DNA from: JBFMAI01 sp040755725
GTDB lineage: Bacteria > Planctomycetota > Phycisphaerae > UBA1845 > Fen-1342
Reading direction: 5' to 3'
Assembly (NCBI GenBank): GCA_040755725.1
Contig: JBFMAI010000023.1
Coordinates: 1 to 64,000, forward strand
Length of the DNA: 64,000 nt
Both the position numbers and the translations under genes were made by a program. Below, one piece after another: positions 50,191 to 58,072 of the stretch (positions are counted from its first letter, which is position 1; the number at the start of each line of letters is the position of its first letter). The notes below the pieces were generated by a model. The model had not been told where the DNA came from, made no database searches, and saw only the letters and a program-made list of their open reading frames with translations.

Positions 50191-50844
50191 TCAGCGTTGA
50201 ACCACGTGTCCGTATTCGACCGACAGCCGGCCGCCGGGGCGTACGGTGATTCGCGCCTCGCCGCCGGCGGGGATATGCTCCAGGATGTCCGCCAGGCGCG
50301 GGTACGCGGGGCCGGCGTCGCCCGCGTGCGGCCACTGTTGCACGAGGCGCACCAGGCCGCCGGCGACCCAACCCTGCGCCGCGCGGACGAACGCATCGTC
50401 CTGGGCGGCGGTGAGCTCGTCGGCGACGGCCCGCAGCGCGTCGATCGGCCCCGCCATCCCCAGATGGATCAGCGTCAGGTCGAGCTCGCCGCTCAGGCGG
50501 TACTCCGTCTCCGCCCGGAACCCGAAGTCGCGCTCGATGTGTCGGGCGTGGAGCTTTCCGGCAACGCGCCGATCGCGCGTCAACAGCACCACCATCGCAT
50601 CCGTTTGCCCCAACGCGCTGCGCTCCACGCAGCACAGCGTGTCGGGCGTGCGGCGGGTTTTGTCAGCGGGAAACGCGGCCTCGTACTCACGCTGCTCCTG
50701 CCCGAGTTGGATGCGGTTGTAGCCGAACTCGGCACAGCCGCCGGTGGCGACCCACGCGAACACGATGAGCGCAAATCGCACCGGCCACGGGCGCCGCGGC
50801 CCGGGTTGGGGCGATGGAGTGCAAACCCTCGTCATGCGCGCCAT
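50191..50844 (-). CDS. Lipoprotein of unknown function
   Basis: A 217-residue protein with a lipoprotein signal (FALIVFAWVATGGC). The ATG at 50835 is an alternative start. The mature part begins AEFGYNRIQLGQEQREYEAAFP and includes DTLCCVERSALGQTDAMVVLLTRDRRVAGKLHARHI, then a beta-rich half ending RITVRPGGRLSVEYGHVVQ. I recognise no family. It is convergent with porB (17 bp) and divergent from the TPR gene. Confidence 0.6.
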   Translation of the reverse strand: MARMTRVCTPSPQPGPRRPWPVRFALIVFAWVATGGCAEFGYNRIQLGQEQREYEAAFPADKTRRTPDTLCCVERSALGQTDAMVVLLTRDRRVAGKLHARHIERDFGFRAETEYRLSGELDLTLIHLGMAGPIDALRAVADELTAAQDDAFVRAAQGWVAGGLVRLVQQWPHAGDAGPAYPRLADILEHIPAGGEARITVRPGGRLSVEYGHVVQR

Positions 50845-50909
50845 CTTCGACGGCTCGCCGGCCGCGTGCAAGCCGTGCGCGGGTCTGCCGGTCCCGCCGC
50901 GTTTGCCGA

Positions 50910-50915
50910 TATAAT
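50910..50915 (+). promoter_or_regulatory. -10 element TATAAT upstream of the TPR gene
   Basis: A perfect TATAAT 88 nt before the TPR start in a divergent gap of 159 bp. The long leader contains GTCGTGACGACCGGCGGTCGGC, which can fold. No clear -35 is present. Confidence 0.45.
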
Positions 50916-51003
50916 GAAAGGGTAGCCGGTCGTGACGACCGGCGGTCGGCGCCCACGGTGGGGTGCCGGCCGCGCGGTCGGCCGACCGTGTTCGAGAAGG
51001 TGG

Positions 51004-52296
51004 ATGCAACCCGAAGACGTAGAATCCCTGTTGGAACGGGCCAATCGCCTGTTGGAAGAGGGCAAGCCGGATGAGTCACTGCGGTGCCTGGACGCGGTGG
51101 ACGCGAGCACGCTCGACGAAGAGCAGCACGTTGAGTGGGGCAGCCTGCGGGCCTGGGCCCTGAGCGAGCTGGGCCGCGACCAGGAGGCGCTCGAAACGCT
51201 CGACCCGCTGCTGGAGGCATACCCGCGCTCGGCCCGCCTGCTGGGCACGCTGGGGGTCGTGCTGTCGAACACCGAGGACCTGGACGACGCCCGCGAGGCC
51301 CTCGAAGAGGCCGTCGAGCTCGCCCCCGAGGACGAGGTTTCGCTGGCCAATCTCGCCCTCGTCTATGAGAAGCTGCGCGACTACGACCGCGCGATCGAGC
51401 TGTACGACCAGGCGCTCGGCCTCGGCGCCGACATCGACTGGGTGCTGCTGCGCAAGTCCAACGTGCTGGCCGACGCCGGCCGCTATGGCGAGGCCAAAGT
51501 CACGCTCAAGCGCTACCTGTCGCTCGTGCCCGACGACGCCAGCCAATGGATCGCCCTGGCGATCCTGCACAGCGACGACGAGGAGTTCGAGGACGCCTTC
51601 GCCTGCTACCGGCAGGCCGAGCGCCTCGACCCGGAGGCGGCGAGCCTGCGGCTGAACTGGGGCGTGACGGCGGTGCGGGCCCACGCGCTGCCGGAGGCCC
51701 GCGTGCAACTGCGGCACCTGCAACGCATCGAGCCGCGCACCACGCGGCCGTGGCTGCTGCGAGCGTTCATCCTGGAGGAAGAGGGGCACGCGGCGGGCGC
51801 GCGGGCGATTTACGAGCGGCTGCTGACCCGCACCCGCTTCACCGACCACGCCGAGCTGTGCTACACCCTCGAAATGGCGATGGACTTCTTCGCCCGGCAG
51901 GGGCTGCGCGCCCGGTGCGAGCGGCTCCTCGTGCGCGCCTACGCCGCCAACGCCTGCACCGTCGAACTGTGCGAGGCCTACCGCGAGGCCACCGGCGACC
52001 ACGTCGACCGCGCGTACTGGTTCAGCCTGACCATCGAGGCCGACTACCGCCCCGGGCTGACCGAGATTCGCCCCCCCGGCCGGCGGACGGGCGAGCGTTA
52101 CAAGCGCTTCCGCCGGGCGTACCAGATCGTCGCCCGCAACCACGACGAAGCGGTCGGCTTCGTGCTCGACTTCGCCCGCCGCATGGGCGAGACGCGGCCG
52201 GTCATCCGCGAGTTCGTCGGCGAAGAGCCGATCGAGGACGCCCACACCGGGCTGTACGAAGTGGACGCGGAGAGCTACCTGCTCGCCGACGAGTGA
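51004..52296 (+). CDS. Cytoplasmic TPR-repeat protein
   Basis: A 430-residue acidic protein without signal or membrane segment. About eight TPRs span residues 5-300 (EALETLDPLLEAYPRSARLLG, DAREALEEAVELAPEDEVSLAN, DRAIELYDQALGLGADIDWV). The C-terminal 100 residues (YKRFRRAYQIVARNHDEAVG to SYLLADE) are not TPRs and are unknown. AAGGTGG precedes the ATG. It is a general scaffold family; the partner is not known. Followed after 233 bp by aspS. Confidence 0.8.
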   Translation: MQPEDVESLLERANRLLEEGKPDESLRCLDAVDASTLDEEQHVEWGSLRAWALSELGRDQEALETLDPLLEAYPRSARLLGTLGVVLSNTEDLDDAREALEEAVELAPEDEVSLANLALVYEKLRDYDRAIELYDQALGLGADIDWVLLRKSNVLADAGRYGEAKVTLKRYLSLVPDDASQWIALAILHSDDEEFEDAFACYRQAERLDPEAASLRLNWGVTAVRAHALPEARVQLRHLQRIEPRTTRPWLLRAFILEEEGHAAGARAIYERLLTRTRFTDHAELCYTLEMAMDFFARQGLRARCERLLVRAYAANACTVELCEAYREATGDHVDRAYWFSLTIEADYRPGLTEIRPPGRRTGERYKRFRRAYQIVARNHDEAVGFVLDFARRMGETRPVIREFVGEEPIEDAHTGLYEVDAESYLLADE

Positions 52297-52529
52297 TCTT
52301 CGCCGTCCCACCGGCCCGCGGGGGCTCGCTTCTTCGGTTCCTCAATCCCCGGCTCGCTCACCGCGCGGCGGTCGGCAGAGGCTGGCGGCCTGCGCCGGGG
52401 GACCGCCCCCCTCCCGCCAAGCCCCGTTCCCCGGCCCGGTCGCTCGTTGCGGCCCCCCCTGGCCCCGCGCCCCGCGCACGCTACGATACGCCGATCGTCG
52501 CCAACCATCCGCTTTTCGGAGACGCACGC

Positions 52530-54320
52530 GTGCCGCTGTCGTACAACCAACGTACCTGCTACTGCGGCGCGGTCGGCCTCGACCGCGTCGGCCAGACCGT
52601 CACCCTCGTCGGCTGGGTCCACTCCCGCCGCGACCTCGGCGGGATGATCTTCATCGACCTGCGCGACCGCGAGGGGCTCGTGCAGCTCAAGTTCGACCCG
52701 CAGCTCGAGCCGGCGGCGCACGGCGTCGCGCACAAGGTCCGGCCGGAGTACTGCCTGGCGGTCCGCGGCACCGTCGCCCCGCGGCCGGAGGGCCTCGTGA
52801 ACCGCGACCTCAAGACCGGAGCGATCGAGGTCGAGGTCCGCGAGATCGACGTGCTCAGCGAGTCCGAGACGCCGGTCTTTGAGATCGCCGATCAGATCGC
52901 CACCAGCGAGGAGACGCGGATGGAATACCGTTACCTCGACCTGCGGCGTCGGCCGATGCAGCAGGCGATGATCACGCGGCACCGCATCTGCAAGACCATC
53001 CGCGACTACTTCGACGAACACGGCTTCATCGAGATCGAGACGCCGTTTCTCACCAAGAGCACGCCGGAGGGGGCCCGCGATTACCTGGTGCCGTCGCGGA
53101 TTCAGCACGGCCGCTGCTACGCGCTGCCGCAGTCGCCGCAGCTTTTCAAGCAATTGCTGATGATGAGCGGGTTTGACCGCTATGTGCAGATCGTCCGCTG
53201 TTTTCGCGACGAGGACCTGCGGGCCGACCGGCAGCCGGAGTTCACGCAGCTCGACCTGGAGATGTCGTTCGTGCAGCCGGACGACGTGATCGGCATCATC
53301 GAGGGCTGCCTGGCGCGGATCATGAAGGTCGTACACGGGCTCGACATTCCGACGCCGTTCCCACGCATGACCTACGACGCGGCCCTGCGGGACTACGGCA
53401 TCGACCGGCCGGATACGCGCTACGACCTGCGCATCCGCGACGTGAGCGACGTGGCCCGACAGATCGATTTCGCGGTGTTCCGAGGGGCCCTGGTCGCCGG
53501 CGGCGTCGTCCGTTGCATTCGCGTGCCCGATGGCGCCACGATGACGCGCAAGGAAACGGACACGCTCGCCGAGGACCTGAAGGGCATCGGGGCCGGCGGG
53601 CTGCCGTTGGTCAAGGTGGCCACCGAGAGCGGCCGGCCGGTGCTCCAGACCGGCATCGCCAAGTTCTTCAATCCGGAGACGACGGCGAAGCTGCTGGCGG
53701 CGACGGGCGCGGGGCCAGGCGACATCCTGTTCTTCGCCGCCGACAACGAGGCCGCGGTCTGTCGCTACCTCGCGTGGCTGCGGGAGACAATCGCCAGGCG
53801 TCGCCATCTGATCCCGGCGGGGCAGTGGCACTTCTTGTGGGTCGTCGATTTTCCGCTGTTCGCGTACGACGCCGAGGAAGGGGGCTTTGCGGCGGTGCAT
53901 CACCCGTTCACGGCGCCGCACGACGAGGACATCCCGCTCCTGGAGAGCGACCCCGGCCGCTGCCGGGCCAAGGCCTACGACGTGGTCCTCAACGGCATCG
54001 AGCTCGGTGGCGGCAGCATTCGGATTCACCGCGCCGACGTGCAACAGCAGGTTTTCCGCGTGTTGCGCCTCGATGAGCAGGAACAGCAGCAGAAGTTCGG
54101 CTTCCTGCTGCGGGCGTTGAAGTTCGGCCCGCCGCCGCACGGCGGTATCGCCCTCGGTCTGGACCGCATCGTGATGCTGCTGACGGGGATGGAGAGCATC
54201 CGCGACGCGATTGCGTTTCCTAAGACTGCCCGGGCCATTTGCCCGCTGACCGGCGCCCCCGGGCCAGTGGCGAGCAAACAACTCGACGAGCTGGGCCTGC
54301 GCCTGACCGCTCCCACGTAG
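52530..54320 (+). CDS. aspS: Aspartyl-tRNA synthetase (bacterial type)
   Basis: A 596-residue class II synthetase starting at GTG (52530) with CGGAG 9 nt upstream; much longer in-frame starts overlap the TPR gene. The OB anticodon domain is CGAVGLDRVGQTVTLVGWVHSRRDLGGMIF. Motif 2 is QIVRCFRDEDLRADRQPEFTQLDLEMSF, the GAD insert is about residues 290-420 (GVVRCIRVPDGATMTRKE), and motif 3 is GIALGLDRIVMLLTG. The normal length and all three motifs indicate a functional enzyme. Whether it also charges tRNA-Asn cannot be settled here. Confidence 0.96.
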   Translation: MPLSYNQRTCYCGAVGLDRVGQTVTLVGWVHSRRDLGGMIFIDLRDREGLVQLKFDPQLEPAAHGVAHKVRPEYCLAVRGTVAPRPEGLVNRDLKTGAIEVEVREIDVLSESETPVFEIADQIATSEETRMEYRYLDLRRRPMQQAMITRHRICKTIRDYFDEHGFIEIETPFLTKSTPEGARDYLVPSRIQHGRCYALPQSPQLFKQLLMMSGFDRYVQIVRCFRDEDLRADRQPEFTQLDLEMSFVQPDDVIGIIEGCLARIMKVVHGLDIPTPFPRMTYDAALRDYGIDRPDTRYDLRIRDVSDVARQIDFAVFRGALVAGGVVRCIRVPDGATMTRKETDTLAEDLKGIGAGGLPLVKVATESGRPVLQTGIAKFFNPETTAKLLAATGAGPGDILFFAADNEAAVCRYLAWLRETIARRRHLIPAGQWHFLWVVDFPLFAYDAEEGGFAAVHHPFTAPHDEDIPLLESDPGRCRAKAYDVVLNGIELGGGSIRIHRADVQQQVFRVLRLDEQEQQQKFGFLLRALKFGPPPHGGIALGLDRIVMLLTGMESIRDAIAFPKTARAICPLTGAPGPVASKQLDELGLRLTAPT

Positions 54321-54344
54321 CGGCCGGGCTCCATTCCGCCCAAC

Positions 54345-54379
54345 GTGGCGGCTCGCCACAGCGAGTCGCCTTTGGCGAC
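54345..54379 (+). terminator. Double hairpin after aspS
   Basis: GTGGCG-GCT-CGCCAC (54345-54359) and GTCGCC-TTT-GGCGAC (54365-54379) are two perfect 6-bp stems beginning 25 nt after the aspS stop. There is no U-tract; it could equally be a dispersed palindrome. Confidence 0.45.
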
Positions 54380-54471
54380 CGGGCTCCGTATCGGCCGTGG
54401 GCATTCGTCGGACCGGTCGGCGGCGCTCCGGGCTCGTTCCGGCGTTGGACTCGGAGGTTCGTGCGCGTTTC

Positions 54472-54499
54472 TTGTCAATCCGCCGCCGCCCGCTACACT
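54472..54499 (+). promoter_or_regulatory. Promoter TTGTCA-16-TACACT of phoH-like gene (predicted leaderless)
   Basis: TTGTCA (54472-54477), a 16-bp spacer and TACACT (54494-54499), then 7 nt and the ATG at 54507. No Shine-Dalgarno site. Confidence 0.55.
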
Positions 54500-54506
54500 C
54501 CCCGTC

Positions 54507-55808
54507 ATGCGGAAGAACTACATCCTGGACGCGAACATCCTGATCCACGATCCGTACTCGATCTTCCAGTTCGCGGACAACACGGTCGTGATCCCCGTGG
54601 GGGTCATCGGGGAGCTGGACCGCTTCAAGAAGGAAGCCACCGACCGCGGCTTCAACGCCCGCACCGTCGTCCGCCTGCTCGACGGCCTGCGCAACGGGCA
54701 CAGTCTGGCGGCGGGCGTGCCGCTCGAAAACGGCGGTCAACTCAAGGTGTACTGCGAGCCCGACCGCGTATTGCACGCGCCGGCCGAGCCCGCCGACATC
54801 GAAATCCTGCGCATCGCCCGGACCATCAAGGAGGCCGAGCCCGAGACGCCCGTCACGATCGTCACTAAGGACATCAACCTGCGCATCCGGGCGGACGCGG
54901 CGGGGCTGCGGGCCGAGGACTACGAATCCGATCATGTCCGCTTGAACGACGTGCCCAGCGGCGACGAGGAGTTGGCGGTCAGCGCCGAGCAGCTCGAGGA
55001 GTTTCGCCGGGAGGGGCGGCTGCCGGTGCCCGGGTCGCGGCTGCATGTCAACGAATACGTCCTGCTGCGGGCCGCGACGGGGGAGCGCGGCACGGCGCTG
55101 GCCCGCCGGGACGTGGAGGGCGACACGCTGGTGGCCCTGCGCCACGCCGAGGACGGGCTGTGGGGGATTCGCCCGCGCAACAAGGAGCAGTACTACGCGA
55201 TCGACGCGCTGCTCGACGAGCGCATCAGCCTGGTCTCGCTTATGGGCAAAGCGGGGACGGGCAAGACGCTGCTGGCCCTGGCGGCGGGGATGCACCTGAC
55301 GTTCCGGAAGCGGCGGTTCCGGGCGATACTGGCCTGCCGGCCGATCGTGCCGGTGGGCCGCGACCTGGGTTTCCTGCCGGGCGACGTGAGCCACAAGCTG
55401 GCCCCGTGGATGAAGCCGATCACGGACACGGTCGAGTTCCTAATGGACGTGGGTGGGGCCGTGAAGGGGCACGGAGATGCGACGAGCCTGATCCGGGCGG
55501 GCCTGATCGAGATCCAGCCGCTGACCTACATCCGTGGCCGCAGCATCGCCAAGCGGTTCGTCATCATTGACGAGGCCCAGAACCTCACGCCGCTGGAAAT
55601 CAAGACCGTCATTACGCGGATGGGGCAGTCGGCGAAGGTGGTACTCACCGGCGACCCGTGGCAGATCGACAACCCCTACGTGGACCGTAACAGCAATGGG
55701 TTCATCTACCTGATGAACCGGTTCGCCCACGAGCCGTTGGCGGCACACGTGGAGCTGCGCAAGGGCGAGCGCAGCCCCCTGGCGGAACTCGCGGCCAATC
55801 TACTCTGA
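54507..55808 (+). CDS. PIN-PhoH family ATPase
   Basis: A 433-residue protein of the PIN-PhoH (PhoH2/YlaK) class. The N-terminal PIN nuclease domain (about 1-145) has NYILDANILIHDP, GVIGELDRFKKE and VTKDINLRIRA with acidic residues for Mg2+. The C-terminal ATPase (about 230-433) has Walker A GKAGTGKT (Lys253) and Walker B VIIDEAQN (Asp355), plus VLTGDPWQIDNPYVD. Family members are proposed RNA-unwinding ribonucleases linked to RNA quality control or toxin-antitoxin function. No antitoxin-like small gene precedes it. The start at 54507 is set by the PIN domain and the -10 position. Confidence 0.9.
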   Translation: MRKNYILDANILIHDPYSIFQFADNTVVIPVGVIGELDRFKKEATDRGFNARTVVRLLDGLRNGHSLAAGVPLENGGQLKVYCEPDRVLHAPAEPADIEILRIARTIKEAEPETPVTIVTKDINLRIRADAAGLRAEDYESDHVRLNDVPSGDEELAVSAEQLEEFRREGRLPVPGSRLHVNEYVLLRAATGERGTALARRDVEGDTLVALRHAEDGLWGIRPRNKEQYYAIDALLDERISLVSLMGKAGTGKTLLALAAGMHLTFRKRRFRAILACRPIVPVGRDLGFLPGDVSHKLAPWMKPITDTVEFLMDVGGAVKGHGDATSLIRAGLIEIQPLTYIRGRSIAKRFVIIDEAQNLTPLEIKTVITRMGQSAKVVLTGDPWQIDNPYVDRNSNGFIYLMNRFAHEPLAAHVELRKGERSPLAELAANLL

Positions 55809-56074
55809 ATCGCCGCGCGTGGAGCGGCCGCGCAAATCAGAGCGCGGCCGCGGCGGAATTGCGGTGCCCCCCTCCGAGTTCCCCCGTCCGGGACGTCGGT
55901 TCCCCATCCATGTCCACCCCCTCCGGCCGCCCGGCCCCCGACTGCCCGTTTCCTCGCCGGTTGCGGCCCCACCGCGGGCCGGGCTACACTCCCCGCACGC
56001 GCTCCCGCCGAGCGAGCGCGGACGGAGCGAGCGAGTGACGGGGGTCTTGGGTGTCAGGTCGCGGAGAGCAGAGT

Positions 56075-58072
56075 ATGAGTTACCGCCGGAAAGCAGCTTG
56101 TCTTCTGGCCGCCGTGGTGGCGCTGGCGGCCGTGGCGCCGCCGCTGTGGGGTAATGACGACATCAAGGCGCGGATTGCCGCGGCCGGCGATGCCGCCAAG
56201 CACAACGCGGACGCCGTGGTCGTGGTGGATTGGAAGGACGTGACGGTGCGGCCGAACGGGATCGGGACGGCGCGGGAACACAAGGTCACCAAGGTGCTCC
56301 GTGACGCGGCGGTCCCGGGGCTGGCCGTGCAGCGCTTTCCGTTCGACCCCCACACCAACCGGCTCGATCTGGTCGCGGTGCGGGTCTATCGGGCGGACGG
56401 CGCAGTCGAGGACATTCCGTTCGACCACGCGCCCAAGCAGCCCCAGACGGCGTGGGGCATCTTCTGGCCCACCGACCAGTACCTGATCGAGGTGCCCCGG
56501 CTGGCCGTCGGCGACGCCGTTGAGACCATCACCGAGATGACCGGGTTCAACGTGGCGTATCTGGCGGCGGAGCAGGAGCGGAACGCGTACGGTGTGGGGC
56601 TGGAGCCGCCCGTGCCGGGCCACTGGCACGACGAGGCCCACTTCTGGAGCGAGGGCTACCCGATCGTCGAGAAGCGCTACTCCGTCCGGCTGCCCAAGGA
56701 CAAGCCGCTGCAATTCGAGGTCTACAACGGCGAGCTGCGGCCGGCGGTGATGTTCGACGGCGACCACATCCGCTACACCTTCGAGAAGAAGGACCTCAAG
56801 CCGGTCGCTAGCGAGCCGAGCATGGAGAACTGGCCGAACGTGGCCCCCAAGCTCCTGCTGGCCACGCTGCCGACGTGGGAAGACAAGGCGCTGTGGCTGT
56901 ATCAGGTGAGCGAGCCGCAGTTCGAGGCCGATGACGCCATCCGCGCCAAAGTCGCCGAGATCATCAAGGACTGCAAGACGGACGAGGAGAAGTACACCGC
57001 GCTCAACCACTGGGTCGCGGAGAACATCCGCTACGCCGGCACCAGCCGCGGCATGTGCGAGGGCTACACGATCCACAAGAGCATCGAGACGTTCCACGAC
57101 CGCTGCGGCGTGTGCAAGGACAAGGCCGGGATGCTGGTCACCATGCTGCGGGTCGCGGGGTTTGATTCCTTCCTGGTGATGACGATGGCGCGGCAGCGCG
57201 TGGACGCGGTGCCGGCCGACCAGTTCAACCACGCCGTCACGTGCATCCGCTGGCCGGACGGGTCGCTGCTGCTGCTCGACCCGACGTGGATGCCCAAGAG
57301 CCGCGACAACTGGTCCACGCTGGAGCCGAACCAGCACGTGGTCTACGGGCTGCCGCAGGGCGGCGGGCTGTCGCAGTCGCCGTACTTTCCGCCGGAGGAC
57401 TGCCTGGCGGCGTGGAAAGGCGCGACGACGGTCACGGCCGACGGCAGGCTCACCGGCACGCTGCACTTCACGGCCACCGGGGCGCCGGAGGGCCGCCTGC
57501 GCCGCACGCTGGCGGCGCTGCACCCGAGCGAGCGGGGCGACTACTTCGACCGGACGTTCCAGCGGATCGCCCCGAATGCCCGCCCCACGCGAATCGACTG
57601 CACGGACCCGGTCGACTTCACCGGGCCGATCGAGGTGGCGGCCGATTTCGAGGCCGGTGGCTTCACACTGGGGCAGGGCCCGCGACGATATTTCGCGCTA
57701 CCCATGCTGCAATCCGTGTTCGGCGATCGCACGATCTATGACTTGTTTGGCAACACCTCTGCCGAGAAGCGGCAGTACGGGCTGAAGCTGTTGGCGACGC
57801 GCCTCGGCCGCTTCGAGGAGACGATCACGCTGCCGGCCGGTTGGAAGGTGACGCGGAAGCCCGAGCCGGTCGAGTTGGACGGGCCGTCGGCGGGGCTGCA
57901 CTTCAAGATCGAGGCCGAACCCGGCCGGATCCACTACACCTGCGACTTGGTCGTGAAGAAGTGGACGGTCCCACCCGAGGATTACGCCAACTTCAAGCAG
58001 GTCATTGAGAAGTTCGAGGAGCTGACGAGCCGCGTAATCACGTGTGAAGTGGAGGCCGCCGATGCGCAGTGA
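56075..58072 (+). CDS. Secreted DUF3857/transglutaminase-like protein, catalytic
   Basis: A 665-residue secreted protein (signal MSYRRKAACLLAAVVALAAVAPPLWG); GGAGAG lies upstream. The N-terminal DUF3857 domain (about 40-250) is followed by a transglutaminase-like core (about 290-410) with an intact triad: Cys347 in RCGVCKDKAGML, His386 in FNHAVTCI and Asp402 in LLLDPTW. Two C-terminal beta domains follow. Proteins of this layout are probably cysteine peptidases or peptide crosslinkers of the cell envelope; substrates are unknown. Its last 11 bp overlap the start of a paralogue that lacks the catalytic Cys. Confidence 0.82.
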   Translation: MSYRRKAACLLAAVVALAAVAPPLWGNDDIKARIAAAGDAAKHNADAVVVVDWKDVTVRPNGIGTAREHKVTKVLRDAAVPGLAVQRFPFDPHTNRLDLVAVRVYRADGAVEDIPFDHAPKQPQTAWGIFWPTDQYLIEVPRLAVGDAVETITEMTGFNVAYLAAEQERNAYGVGLEPPVPGHWHDEAHFWSEGYPIVEKRYSVRLPKDKPLQFEVYNGELRPAVMFDGDHIRYTFEKKDLKPVASEPSMENWPNVAPKLLLATLPTWEDKALWLYQVSEPQFEADDAIRAKVAEIIKDCKTDEEKYTALNHWVAENIRYAGTSRGMCEGYTIHKSIETFHDRCGVCKDKAGMLVTMLRVAGFDSFLVMTMARQRVDAVPADQFNHAVTCIRWPDGSLLLLDPTWMPKSRDNWSTLEPNQHVVYGLPQGGGLSQSPYFPPEDCLAAWKGATTVTADGRLTGTLHFTATGAPEGRLRRTLAALHPSERGDYFDRTFQRIAPNARPTRIDCTDPVDFTGPIEVAADFEAGGFTLGQGPRRYFALPMLQSVFGDRTIYDLFGNTSAEKRQYGLKLLATRLGRFEETITLPAGWKVTRKPEPVELDGPSAGLHFKIEAEPGRIHYTCDLVVKKWTVPPEDYANFKQVIEKFEELTSRVITCEVEAADAQ

